A stretch of 64,000 nucleotides of DNA from JACCSI01 sp963815285. Lineage in GTDB: Bacteria > Acidobacteriota > Vicinamibacteria > Vicinamibacterales > UBA2999. Position 1 is the first letter of the stretch. The number at the start of each line of letters is the position of its first letter. Positions 26,565 to 35,543 of this stretch are shown here, piece by piece. Made by a program: the position numbers and the translations under genes. The stretch is taken from NCBI GenBank assembly GCA_963815285.1, contig CAWFGB010000006.1, forward strand, positions 186,001 to 250,000. Reading direction: 5' to 3'. The notes under the pieces are model-generated. The model made no database searches, was not told the origin of the DNA, and saw nothing but the letters and a program-made list of their open reading frames with translations.

Positions 26565-29162
26565 GTGTCACGAAACACTGGTGTCGGTGCGTGCGCCGCG
26601 GCGGCGTTGTTGTGGGGAGTGGCCCTGGCGCCGGTGGCGCGCGCCCAGGACGCGCGGGAAACCCGGGTCGTCACGGTGGGACCGGAGTACTCGGCGGGTG
26701 GCCTCAAGCGATTCTGGCTGGGGGGAGGCTACCGCGACCTCTGGACGACGCCCGTGCGTCTCCCGGTGCTCGATCTGCAGCAGGAGGCGGGTGGGCTGAA
26801 GCCGGTGCGGCGGGTCGGCCAGAACCAGAGCGTCGGGCTGGCGATGGTGGGCGCTGACGGGCAGTCCTATACTTTCCGTTCGCTGCACAAGGAAGCGGAC
26901 CGCATGCTGCCGACGGAGCTGCGCGGGACCATCGTCGGCCAGGTCATGCGGGATCTGACCTCCGGCACGCACCCGGCCGCAGGAGTGGTGCTCCCGACTC
27001 TCGCGGAGGCGGCGGGGGTGCCGCACACGACACCGCGCATGGTGATCATGCCGGACGACCCTGCCCTTGGCGAGTTCGGCAAGACGTTCGCGAACCTAAT
27101 CGGCACGATCGAGGAGTTTCCGCAAGCGGCCCGCGGCGGCACGCCGGGCTTCATGGGCGCAACCGAGATCATTCCGTCCACGCAGATGTGGGTGAAGTGG
27201 ATGGAGGGGCCTGAGAATGGCTTCGACAGCCTCGCCTACCTGCGCGCCCGCGTGCTGGACCTCTGGGTCGACAACTACGACCGGCACCGCGGCCAGTGGC
27301 GCTGGATGCGGCTGCCCGACAAGGCGGACTGGCAGCCGCTGCCCGAGGATCCCGACTTCGTGCTGATCCATCGTGACGGCCAGGTGGCGCGGACGGTGCG
27401 ATCCCAGGTGCCGCAGTACCTGAAGTTCTCCGAGAAGTACGCGGGCCGCCTCGACGGCGCGCTGCTCAACTCCGCCGAGATGGATCGATGGATTCTCGCC
27501 GGCGCCACCGCCGCGGACTTCGAGACCATCGCGCGCGATGTGCAGTCCCGCCTGACCGACGAGGTGATCGAGCGCGCGCTGCGGCAGATGCCCGCGGAGT
27601 GGTACGCGATTCGCGGCGCCGACCTGGCGGCCGCGCTCCGCACTCGCCGGGCTGGCCTCGTGGACTACCTCCTGCGCGTCTACCGTTACTACGCTCACGT
27701 GGTCGATATCCACGCGACGGACCGCGCCGAGCAGGTCCGCATCGTCCGCGACGCCGAGGGGGCGGTGGAGGTGACAGTGGCGCTGGCCGATCGTGCGGTC
27801 GCGCCGTACTATCGCCGCCGATTTCTCGCCTCCGAGACCGACGAAGTCCGCGTCTACCTGCATGGCGGTGACGACCGGGTCGATCGGACCGGTCCGGCCG
27901 GCGGACCGATCACCGTGCGCGTGATTGCCGGCGGCGGACAAGATACCGTCGACGACTCGAAGAGCGGTGGCACGGATGTCTGGCGCGACGCCGGCACGCT
28001 GGACGTCACCCGCGGCTCCGGCACCAACGTGCGGAACGACGTGTGGCACAACTCGGTCCCTGTGAAGGACGCGCCTTGGATCGAGCCGCGGAGCTACGGG
28101 CATTGGACCGTGCCCGCGCCGGTCTTCGGCTACGAGCCGGACGTCGACCTCTATATCGGCTATGGCTTCACGCGTACGTCGTGGGGGTTCCGGACGGAAC
28201 CGGCGAAACGGGTGCAGACGCTGCGTGGCGCGATTACCACCGGCGACACCACCGGCAAGATCGAGTATCTGGGCACGTTCCGCCGACCTGCCTCGGGAGT
28301 TGGCTTCCAGGTCGGGGCGTACGCGTCGGGGGTCGAGTCGTTCAACTACTTTGGCTACGGCAACGACAGCGACGAGATCACGGACCAGGACCGGTACAAG
28401 ACCCGTGAGAACGTCTTCCAGTTCATGCCCCTGCTTCGCTACGAAGCGGGCCTTCGTACCGAGGCGTTCATCGGACCGGAGATGCGGTACTCGCAGACCC
28501 CGACCGACGCCGGGACGCTCGTCGCCGAGGAAGCACCGATTGGCACCGGCGACTTCGGGCGCGTGTCGATCCGCGCCGGCCTCGCGTACGACTCGCGGCA
28601 GAAGCCCGCAATCGCCGCCAAGGCCGATTACACCGATACAGCGCTCAGTTCAGGAGATCCCCTCAGTCTCACCGGCGTCAGGCTGCAGGCCTCCGGCTTC
28701 CTTGTCCCGAAGGCGTGGGACGTGACCTCGCAGTACGGAGGCGCCGAAGGTTCCGTCTCGGCGTATGTCGGCAGCACGCGCGCGCACCTCGCGCTGCGCG
28801 TGGGCGGGCGGACGATGACGGGCGACTACACGTGGTTCGACGCGGCCGCCATCGGCGGCAGCAACAGTCGCGCCTACCCAAGCCGCAGGTTCAGCGGCGA
28901 CTCGTCGTTGTTCGGCAGCGCCTCGCTTCGCGGGTGGCTGGGAACGATCGGGAAGTCGTTCGTCGCCGTGCGTGTCGGCCTCTTGGGATTCGGCGAGGTC
29001 GGCCGGGTGTGGCTGGACGGCGAGGACTCGTCGACGTGGCATCCGTCGCTCGGCAGCGCGGTGCTCCTGCAGCCGGTGGGCGCGCCGATGCTGCTGCACG
29101 CCATCGCCGCCAGTGGCAGGGAAGGCACGCGGCTGCTGGTTGGCCTCGGATACCCGTTCTGA
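26565..29162 (+). CDS. Outer-membrane surface-antigen barrel with kinase-like 'DxYDRHRxQW' domain
   Basis: About 865 residues. The start GTG at 26565 is chosen because GAGGAG lies just upstream and the protein then begins with a signal peptide (AAAALLWGVALAPVARAQ). The N-terminal half has ALAEAAGVPHT-like helices, 'MPDDPALGEFG' and WVDNYDRHRGQWRWMRL near residue 235; together they resemble the catalytic-loop region of HipA/PI-kinase-like folds seen fused to barrels in Bacteroidota calcineurin-like proteins. A middle beta-region (HGGDDRVDRTG, RVIAGGGQDTVDDS) follows. The last third has Bac_surface_antigen features (YNYFGYGNDS-like loop FNYFGYGNDS, EMRYSQTP) and ends in GLGYPF with the terminal Phe of barrel proteins. 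Enzymatic activity is unproven. Confidence 0.75.
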   Translation: MSRNTGVGACAAAALLWGVALAPVARAQDARETRVVTVGPEYSAGGLKRFWLGGGYRDLWTTPVRLPVLDLQQEAGGLKPVRRVGQNQSVGLAMVGADGQSYTFRSLHKEADRMLPTELRGTIVGQVMRDLTSGTHPAAGVVLPTLAEAAGVPHTTPRMVIMPDDPALGEFGKTFANLIGTIEEFPQAARGGTPGFMGATEIIPSTQMWVKWMEGPENGFDSLAYLRARVLDLWVDNYDRHRGQWRWMRLPDKADWQPLPEDPDFVLIHRDGQVARTVRSQVPQYLKFSEKYAGRLDGALLNSAEMDRWILAGATAADFETIARDVQSRLTDEVIERALRQMPAEWYAIRGADLAAALRTRRAGLVDYLLRVYRYYAHVVDIHATDRAEQVRIVRDAEGAVEVTVALADRAVAPYYRRRFLASETDEVRVYLHGGDDRVDRTGPAGGPITVRVIAGGGQDTVDDSKSGGTDVWRDAGTLDVTRGSGTNVRNDVWHNSVPVKDAPWIEPRSYGHWTVPAPVFGYEPDVDLYIGYGFTRTSWGFRTEPAKRVQTLRGAITTGDTTGKIEYLGTFRRPASGVGFQVGAYASGVESFNYFGYGNDSDEITDQDRYKTRENVFQFMPLLRYEAGLRTEAFIGPEMRYSQTPTDAGTLVAEEAPIGTGDFGRVSIRAGLAYDSRQKPAIAAKADYTDTALSSGDPLSLTGVRLQASGFLVPKAWDVTSQYGGAEGSVSAYVGSTRAHLALRVGGRTMTGDYTWFDAAAIGGSNSRAYPSRRFSGDSSLFGSASLRGWLGTIGKSFVAVRVGLLGFGEVGRVWLDGEDSSTWHPSLGSAVLLQPVGAPMLLHAIAASGREGTRLLVGLGYPF

Positions 29163-29324
29163 GCAAAGCACCTTATCGGGCAGCGGGCTCACGCGAGCGA
29201 AAGCGGTGCCACACCGGAGCTCTTCCTGGGCGCGGCCCGGGCGGTCGACACGTTCTTCGCCAGGTTCGGCGATCTGCTGTCGGCTGCTGCTCGCCGAATA
29301 CCGTCGTCTAGTGCCTCAGACGTA

Positions 29325-31484
29325 GTGATGACCGCCACGCCCGCCGATCGACTGTTTCACCGTGTGCTCACCGCGCTCGCGCTCGGTGTCGCCATCGGTC
29401 TGTTCCTCGGCGAGTATGTCTGGCCGCTGAAGATCGTCAGCGAGGTCTACGTCAAGCTCCTGCAGGTGACCGTGCTGCCCTACGTGCTGGGCTCGGTAAT
29501 CTCGGGCCTCGGCGCGCAGTCGCCTCAGGACGCGCGCCGGCTGGCGGTGCGCGGCGGCATCATGCTGGTGCTGTTCTGGGTGGCGACGTTCGTGATCGTG
29601 ATCGCGACGTCACTGGCCTATCCGCCGGAGCGGAGCAGCGCCGCGTTCGTCGCCGATCTGCCGCCCCAGGACCCGATCGACTGGATCGGGCTCTACATCC
29701 CGTCGAACGTCTTCCACGCCCTGGCCTTCAACGTGCTGCCGGCGGTCGTCCTGTTCGGCATCCTCGCCGGCGCCTCGCTGAGCGGCATGAGCGCAGAGCG
29801 CAAGCGCCCGCTGCTCGCGGTCGTGGACGCCTTCAACGAGGCGATGGGCCGCATCAGCCGCGCCATCATCGTCACCACGCCGATCGGCCTGTTCGCGATG
29901 GCGGCGGCCGCGGCGGGGACGATGCGGGTGGAGGAGTTCGTGCGGTTGCAGGTGTGGTTCGTGGTCTACATCGGCTCGGCCTGCCTCGTCTCGCTGTGGC
30001 TGCTGCCGGCGCTGGTCGCGCTCCTCACCCCCGTGCCGTACTGGCAGTTCGTCCGCACACTGCAGACGGCGATGCTCACGGCGTTTGCCGCCGGCGACTA
30101 CTTCGTCGTGCTGCCGATGATTGCCGAGGCCAACAAGCAGCTGCTGGTGGAGCAAGGGAAGTCCGAGGACGAGGCCGACCGGACCATCGGCGTGGTGGTG
30201 CCGCTGCTGTTCAACTTCCCGCATACCGGCAAGATCCTGTCGCTGGCCTTTGTGCCGTTCGGGGCGTGGTTCTCGAACGTGGACCTGTCGTTCGGTCAGT
30301 GGCTCAGCCTCGGTACCGCCGGCACCCTGAGCATGTTCGGCAGCATCAACGCCGCCATGCCGTTCCTGCTCGACATGGTGAGGCTGCCCGCCGATCTCTT
30401 CGACCTCTTCACGATGTCGGGCGTCCTCAACTCCCGTTTCGGGTCGCTGATGGCGACCATGCACACGGCGGCCTTGTCGATGCTGGTGGCGGCCAGCCTG
30501 CTGGGAGTGCTGCGGGTGAGCGCAAGGCGTCTTGTCCGGCTCGGCCTGACGAGCGTGATCATTCTCGCCCTGTTCATCGGTGGCACGAGAGTGCTGTTCG
30601 AGCGCGTGGTGCCTCCCCCGGCCGTGGGGATGGAATCGCTGGCCGGATTTCATCTGCGCGAGGGGACGCCGACGCCGGTCGTGAGCGACCCGTCCGAGCC
30701 GCCGGAGCCGCCGGGCCCGGTCGCCAGTCGGTTGGACCTGGTCTTGGGGCGCGGCGTCCTGCGCGTCGGCTTCTACACCGACGCCGTGCCGTACGCGTTC
30801 TTCAATACCAGTCAGGAACTGGTCGGCTTCGACATCGAGATGGCGTTCGCGCTGGCCACCGCGCTGGGGGTGAAGCCGGCGTTCGTGCCGATCGATCGCG
30901 GATCACTGACCGCGTCGCTCGAATCGGGCGTGTGCGACATCGTGATGTCGGGCGTCATCGTCACCGTGGCCACCGCTTCCGAGGTGGATTTCTCGCAGGG
31001 CTATCACCAGGAGCGCGTCGGGTTCCTGGTGCCGGACCACGATCGCGGCAGGTTTGCCAGGATTGTGGAGGTTCGCGGCCAGCCGCTGCGGCTCGGCGTC
31101 CTGTCGGACCGCTTCGTCTCCCCGGTCAAGCGGCTGCTACCGCTGGCGACCACCGTGCCGACACCGCTCGCCGACGTGCTGCGCACCGGAGAGATGCCCG
31201 GGCTCGACGCCTACGTGATCCCGATCGATCAGGCGCAGTACGTGAGCCGGGTGCAGCCGGGCCTGTCGGCCGTGCTGCCCGAGGACGACGACACTTTTGC
31301 GGTGGTGGCCTACGCCGTGCCGCGCGATGCCGCCTCGCTGCTGAACCTGGTCAACAGTTGGGTCGAAGTCACGCGAGCGGCGGGCGGCTTCGCCGACGCG
31401 CACGCCTACTGGGTGCGCGGCCGTGCGCTGACCCCGGAGGTCGCGCGGTGGAGCATCGGGAGTGACGTGTTGGGATGGTGGTAA
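29325..31484 (+). CDS. Dicarboxylate/amino-acid:cation symporter fused to a periplasmic solute-binding domain
   Basis: A 719-residue protein (GTG 29325 or ATG 29328). Residues about 10-410 are an SDF-family (GltP/DctA) transporter with multiple membrane helices (VLTALALGVAIGLFLGEYVW, YVLGSVISGLG) and a variant of the substrate-site region (GTLSMFGSINAAMPFLLDMV). After a further helix and a Pro/Glu linker, residues about 475-700 form an SBP_bac_3-type domain (GVLRVGFYTDAVPYAFFN, GFDIEMAFALATALGV, GVCDIVMSGVIVT). In classic SDF transporters no binding protein is used, so the fusion would tether an amino-acid-like sensor or loader to the periplasmic face. Substrate is presumably a dicarboxylate or amino acid. 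Confidence 0.88.
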   Translation: MMTATPADRLFHRVLTALALGVAIGLFLGEYVWPLKIVSEVYVKLLQVTVLPYVLGSVISGLGAQSPQDARRLAVRGGIMLVLFWVATFVIVIATSLAYPPERSSAAFVADLPPQDPIDWIGLYIPSNVFHALAFNVLPAVVLFGILAGASLSGMSAERKRPLLAVVDAFNEAMGRISRAIIVTTPIGLFAMAAAAAGTMRVEEFVRLQVWFVVYIGSACLVSLWLLPALVALLTPVPYWQFVRTLQTAMLTAFAAGDYFVVLPMIAEANKQLLVEQGKSEDEADRTIGVVVPLLFNFPHTGKILSLAFVPFGAWFSNVDLSFGQWLSLGTAGTLSMFGSINAAMPFLLDMVRLPADLFDLFTMSGVLNSRFGSLMATMHTAALSMLVAASLLGVLRVSARRLVRLGLTSVIILALFIGGTRVLFERVVPPPAVGMESLAGFHLREGTPTPVVSDPSEPPEPPGPVASRLDLVLGRGVLRVGFYTDAVPYAFFNTSQELVGFDIEMAFALATALGVKPAFVPIDRGSLTASLESGVCDIVMSGVIVTVATASEVDFSQGYHQERVGFLVPDHDRGRFARIVEVRGQPLRLGVLSDRFVSPVKRLLPLATTVPTPLADVLRTGEMPGLDAYVIPIDQAQYVSRVQPGLSAVLPEDDDTFAVVAYAVPRDAASLLNLVNSWVEVTRAAGGFADAHAYWVRGRALTPEVARWSIGSDVLGWW

Positions 31485-31722
31485 CCACCTTGACGAACTC
31501 GCCGCGGAACAGTTCGAAGGTCACCATCGCGGGCTCGGCGCGGCGCCTGGCGCCGATTGGCGCTTCAGGCCCACGACAATCCGCCTGCCCTCGATCCGCA
31601 CGTCGCGGATAGTGCGTGAACGCGCGGTTGGCTTATCATCGCGAGTTGGGCTGAGCGAAAGATCGGCGCGACTGCTGGTTCCGTGCGCCCGGCTGGCTGA
31701 AGCTCCTGTAGGGGGACGCGCA

Positions 31723-32634
31723 GTGGGAAAAGACCTCGAGATCGGCGATCACTCGAAGCGCATCCGCAAGCTGTTGAAGAACGTCACGGCGCGGCCGGGC
31801 AAGCGGATCCGGCTGAAGGACTTCGACCCGGGCTGGACCGGAAACCTGGCGCACGAGAAGGATGCCGCGCCGCTGCTGACCGAGGGAATCCGACGACTCG
31901 CGAAGCAGCAGAGCAAGCTCTACGCCCAGGACACCCACTCGCTGCTGCTGGTCTTCCAGGCCATGGATGCGGCCGGCAAGGACGGCACCATCCGCCACGT
32001 GATGTCGGGCGTCAATCCGCAGGGATGTCAGGTCTACAACTTCAAGGCGCCGTCGGTCCAAGAGCGCCATCACACCTACCTGTGGCGCTCGATGAAGGCC
32101 CTGCCCGAGCGGGGCCGCATCGGCATCCACAACCGGTCCTATTACGAAGAAGTGCTGGTCGCGCGCGTGCACCCGGAGATCCTGGCATCGCAGCTGCTGC
32201 CGCCGGAACTGAAGGACGAAAAAATCTGGAAGCGGCGCTTCCGCGAGATCAACGAATTCGAGCAGCACCTCGCCAACAACGGCATGGTCATCCTGAAGTT
32301 CTTCCTCCACGTCTCGAAGGAGGAGCAGAAGAAGCGCTTCCTTGCCCGCATCGACGAAGAGGACAAGAACTGGAAGTTCTCGGTGAACGACTGCAAGGAG
32401 CGCGCGTTCTGGGACGACTACATGCGGGCCTACGAGGAGGTGTTCTCGAACACCAGCACTGAGGCGGCGCCCTGGTACATCGTGCCGGCCGACAACAAGT
32501 GGTTCACGCGCGTGGCGGTGGCCGCGATCGTGTATCACACGCTGGAGAAACTGGACCTGCAGTATCCGAAGGTGACCGAGGCCAAGAAGGTCGAGTTGCA
32601 GGAAGTGCGGCAGGTGCTGATGGCGGAGAAGTAG
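31723..32634 (+). CDS. ppk2: Polyphosphate kinase 2 family protein
   Basis: About 303 residues from GTG 31723, which follows AGGGGGA and gives the usual family length; the open frame extends to 31462 but the extra codons do not resemble the family. The P-loop is QAMDAAGKDGT with the Walker lysine at about residue 86, followed by VMSGVNPQGC and the FKAPS, HHTYLWR and IHNRSYYEEVLV blocks diagnostic of PPK2. WYIVPADNKWFTR is the late conserved block. These cytoplasmic enzymes move phosphate between polyphosphate and nucleotides (NDP or NMP), restoring nucleotide pools. Which nucleotide is preferred cannot be read with certainty. Confidence 0.93.
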   Translation: MGKDLEIGDHSKRIRKLLKNVTARPGKRIRLKDFDPGWTGNLAHEKDAAPLLTEGIRRLAKQQSKLYAQDTHSLLLVFQAMDAAGKDGTIRHVMSGVNPQGCQVYNFKAPSVQERHHTYLWRSMKALPERGRIGIHNRSYYEEVLVARVHPEILASQLLPPELKDEKIWKRRFREINEFEQHLANNGMVILKFFLHVSKEEQKKRFLARIDEEDKNWKFSVNDCKERAFWDDYMRAYEEVFSNTSTEAAPWYIVPADNKWFTRVAVAAIVYHTLEKLDLQYPKVTEAKKVELQEVRQVLMAEK

Positions 32635-32649
32635 CGCGGCTCCGGTGAG

Positions 32650-34284
32650 CTAGCGATCCGTCGGGCACTCGCCTGCGAGCGCTTCGAGATCCCGCCAGAT
32701 GAACGCGCCGAGCTGAACCCGTCCGCGATCGTCGCGCTGGTACTCCGCGCCAATCGCCAGGTAGAAGCGGCAGGACGGATTGCCCGCGTCCGCCGACAGC
32801 GTCATGGTCGTGATTCCCTCAGCCAGGAAGCGCCGCACGACGTGTCCGACCAACCGCCGGCCCAGCCCCATGCGCTGGTATTCGCTGAGCAGATAGATCT
32901 TGTTCAGGTCGCCGCGGCCGGTACCGGTGCGGACGCCCTTCGCAAATCCGATCAACTCGCCGGCCGCCGACTCGATGACGAAGCAGAACCACGAACCATC
33001 GGCCTTGGCAAACGCGTCGCGCCATTGCGGCTCACGAATCGCGTAGGTCGGTGGCCGGCGCTCCATCGGATAGGTGGCAGCCCAGGTCTTCACGTGGAGA
33101 GCGGCCAGTCGGGGAATGTCCTCTGCGGTCGCGTCGCGAAACGTCAGCGACGAGAGCGATTCGCCGCGAGACTTGAGGCGTCGCACGTTCTCTGCCTTGG
33201 ACGGACGCAGCCGACCGCGCCGCCAACGATCGATCGGGATCGCGATCGGCTCGAGCATGCGAATGGCCCACGTCGCGGCCGCGTGGATGCCGCGCCGCAA
33301 CCGGCGCCACCGTCTGACGCGCCTGGCGCTGACGGTCCCCTGGATGTCGCCGAAGCGATAGCGCAGCTCCAGACGACCCCGCGCAAGCGCGCCATCGACC
33401 GAGAAGGCTGCGGGTTCGCCGGTATCCGGACGATCGGCGGTACCTTCGATCGAGAGTCGGCCCGTCCTTCTGTCGAACGTTCCTCGGCTGATCGGCGCCA
33501 GCCTGCCGGGCCGGCCGTTCATCACTGCGCCTGCGACGAAGCCGTGCTCATCACAGCGGAGGTCGAGCAGCACCTGATCGTGAAGGCCCCAGAGGCCGGA
33601 GATCGGCGGCGCCGCGAGACGATGCGCGTCAACGGGGCTGACGAATCCGTTCTCGCGGTAGAGCGCCACGATTTCGCTCGACCCGAGCGCGCGGTGATAG
33701 ACGCGCACCTCGTCAATGGCGCCGCGTGTGAAGAAGTGCGGCTCCGGCGTGCCCTTTCTGCCGATGTAAATCGGTTCTGCGGCGTGTTGGCGGCCCGGAT
33801 GCGTGACTGTGTCCTGCAGCTTGCCGTCCACATAGAGCCGATGCCGAGAGCCATCGACAACCGCGGCGACGTGGAACCACGTACCGGGCACGATCATGCG
33901 CCGTCCGGACGGATCGCGCGTGTTCATCATGCGGTGCCACACGACGTGGCCGTCGAACACACTCAACTGGAACACGCGCCTGGACTGGTCGTTGTCGTCG
34001 CCGTTGTCCTGCGCGATCAGGCAATGACTCCAGCCCTGCATGTTGCCGGTGTCAATGCGCGCCCAGAGCGACACCGTCAACGCACGTGCGTCGAGCGCGG
34101 GTGGCGGGTGAATGGCGATGTGGTCGTTAACTCCGTCGAAGAGACCGGCAGCGTCCGCGCGCCCGAATCGGTCGGCGGTGAAGGTGGCGCCGTGAACGAC
34201 GCCGTGGTGTCCGGCACCGCTCGTATCGTTAGCGGACCCGTCCAGCAGGAGCTCGAGGACGAGTCCGTCGCGCGGGACGCCCAT
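32650..34284 (-). CDS. LamG-like domain fused to GNAT N-acetyltransferase
   Basis: A 544-residue protein. Residues about 5-210 are a concanavalin/LamG fold ('LDGSANDTSGAGHHGVVHGA', FDGVNDHIAI, LTVSLWARI, WFHVAAVVDGSRHRLYVDGK, IDEVRVYHRALGSSEI). A beta-rich region follows, then an Arg-rich helical linker, and residues about 385-535 form a GNAT domain (FRDATAEDIPRLAALHVKTW, KIYLLSEYQRMGLGRRLVGH with the Q/RxxGxG/A acetyl-CoA loop). No signal peptide is evident, so it seems cytoplasmic despite the LamG part. The pairing of a sugar-binding type fold with an acetyltransferase is unusual. Both halves look intact. Convergent with the PPK2 gene, 15 bases apart. Confidence 0.85.
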   Translation of the reverse strand: MGVPRDGLVLELLLDGSANDTSGAGHHGVVHGATFTADRFGRADAAGLFDGVNDHIAIHPPPALDARALTVSLWARIDTGNMQGWSHCLIAQDNGDDNDQSRRVFQLSVFDGHVVWHRMMNTRDPSGRRMIVPGTWFHVAAVVDGSRHRLYVDGKLQDTVTHPGRQHAAEPIYIGRKGTPEPHFFTRGAIDEVRVYHRALGSSEIVALYRENGFVSPVDAHRLAAPPISGLWGLHDQVLLDLRCDEHGFVAGAVMNGRPGRLAPISRGTFDRRTGRLSIEGTADRPDTGEPAAFSVDGALARGRLELRYRFGDIQGTVSARRVRRWRRLRRGIHAAATWAIRMLEPIAIPIDRWRRGRLRPSKAENVRRLKSRGESLSSLTFRDATAEDIPRLAALHVKTWAATYPMERRPPTYAIREPQWRDAFAKADGSWFCFVIESAAGELIGFAKGVRTGTGRGDLNKIYLLSEYQRMGLGRRLVGHVVRRFLAEGITTMTLSADAGNPSCRFYLAIGAEYQRDDRGRVQLGAFIWRDLEALAGECPTDR

Positions 34285-34326
34285 CGAGGAATGGTAGCCC
34301 GGGCTTGCAGGTGCCGTGAAAGCAGG

Positions 34327-34518
34327 CGTCTAATTGAGCTCGTCGTGGAGGTGGCCTTCAACGAAGTTCAGGCAAGCGCGCATTATCCCGGAGGCCTCGC
34401 GCTGCGGTTCGCCAGAGTCAAAGCGTACCGCCCGGACAAGCTTGCTGCCGATGCGGACACGATTGAAACGGTCCGGCAGCTGAGCTTGGCGTTTGCGGGG
34501 CGATCAAACGCAAGCTGA
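34327..34518 (+). pseudogene. C-terminal remnant of an ATP-dependent DNA ligase
   Basis: About 63 codons read ELVVEVAFNEVQASAHYPGG, ALRFARVKAYRPDKLAADAD and TIETVRQL to a TGA at 34516-34518. This is the end of the OB-fold region of ATP-dependent DNA ligases ('LVVEVaF..iQ.S.rYpgGlaLRFaRV..yR.DK.a.eADTietvr'). Nothing upstream on this strand encodes the adenylation domain; instead the divergent LamG-GNAT gene starts at 34284. The protein sequence is well preserved, so the loss of the rest is probably recent. Confidence 0.7.
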
Positions 34519-34621
34519 GCCAAACCGGATGTGTCGATCTCGGGGTTCGCCGTTCGACAAAGGGGTACAGCAACTCGCCCGCGTTGGGTGCATGATTGGC
34601 GCTTCGCGATTGGAGGTTCTC

Positions 34622-35407
34622 ATGACTGTTACCACGTCGACGCTGCTTGGACGCCCGCTTTGGTACGAGTTGATGACCACTGACACGAAGGCCGCTGAGG
34701 CGTTCTACAAGGCAGTGGTCGGGTGGAGTGCGTCGCCCTTCGAAGGGTCGCCTCAGCCCTACACGATGTTCAACCGGACTGAGAAGACGCCGGTGGCCGG
34801 GCTCATGGCAAAGCCCGACGGCCTGCAGGCACCGCCCTTCTGGGCGATGTACGTCGGTGTGCCGAAGATCGAGGAGGCGCGGGCCCACATCGTGCGCCTC
34901 GGCGGCCGCGAGCACTCGCCCGTTATCGACATCCCCAAAGTCGGACGCATGCAGATGATGCTCGACCCGCAGGGTGCCGCGTTCTACATCTATGAGCCGG
35001 CGAGCACCGTCTTCCCACCAGAGGCGGCTGCCGAAATCGGCGAAGCTTCGTGGCACGAGCTGATGACCACGGATGCCCCAGCGGCCATGAAGTTCTACAG
35101 CGAGGTGTTCGGCTGGCAACCGAGCGAGACGATGGACATGGGCTCGCTCGGCAAGTACCACATGTTCAATCGTCCGCACGGGATGATCGGCGGCATGATG
35201 AACAAGCCGCCGGAGATGGCGCAGGCCCCGCCCAACTGGCAGATCTATTTCCGCGTGCCCGACATCAACGCAGCGGTCGAGCGCATCAAGGCCAACGGCG
35301 GGCAGATTCTCAACGGACCGATGGAGGTACCTGGTGGCGACTGGGTCCTGAACGCGATGGATCCGCAGGGCGCGGCGTTCTCGCTGCACTCGAGAAAACC
35401 AGCGTAG
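34622..35407 (+). CDS. Two-domain VOC family protein
   Basis: A 261-residue protein with GGAGG five bases before the ATG at 34622. It is an internal duplication: the first half begins WYELMTTDTKAAEAFYKAVV and ends PQGAAFYIYEP; the second begins WHELMTTDAPAAMKFYSEVF and ends PQGAAFSLHS. Each half is a VOC (glyoxalase-like) module, so the two together make one complete chelate site. Related proteins are annotated as lactoylglutathione lyase-like or hydroxylase accessory proteins, but none with firm function. The ligase remnant ends about 100 bases upstream. Confidence 0.9.
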   Translation: MTVTTSTLLGRPLWYELMTTDTKAAEAFYKAVVGWSASPFEGSPQPYTMFNRTEKTPVAGLMAKPDGLQAPPFWAMYVGVPKIEEARAHIVRLGGREHSPVIDIPKVGRMQMMLDPQGAAFYIYEPASTVFPPEAAAEIGEASWHELMTTDAPAAMKFYSEVFGWQPSETMDMGSLGKYHMFNRPHGMIGGMMNKPPEMAQAPPNWQIYFRVPDINAAVERIKANGGQILNGPMEVPGGDWVLNAMDPQGAAFSLHSRKPA

Positions 35408-35543
35408 CCCCCGATGGCGGCAGTGATGTGATAGTGCGGCCGATCATGCGGGCGCTGTGGATTCTACTGCGCGAATCTCAGGTCGCGCCGTTCCCAGGTC
35501 GCGTTCATTCGGCGTAGTCGGAACCCATCGCGACTCGCATGGT

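Noticed and set aside
27096..28103. Minus-strand open frame (335 codons) within the barrel-kinase-like gene
   Set aside because: No motifs, no ribosome site, shadow of the real gene.
26394..29162. Start of the barrel gene at 26394
   Set aside because: The leader peptide follows a GTG at 26565 with a good ribosome site; the upstream part is unrelated.
29954..31465. Plus-strand open frame inside the symporter gene in another frame
   Set aside because: Composition is Arg/Gly/His-rich and no motif is present; the symporter frame has clear family signatures.
31462..31722. N-terminal extension of PPK2
   Set aside because: Does not resemble the family and overlaps the symporter gene end.
32842..34518. 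Long plus-strand open frame (558 codons) opposite the LamG-GNAT gene
   Set aside because: Only its last 63 codons resemble a protein family (DNA ligase tail); the rest is antisense shadow.
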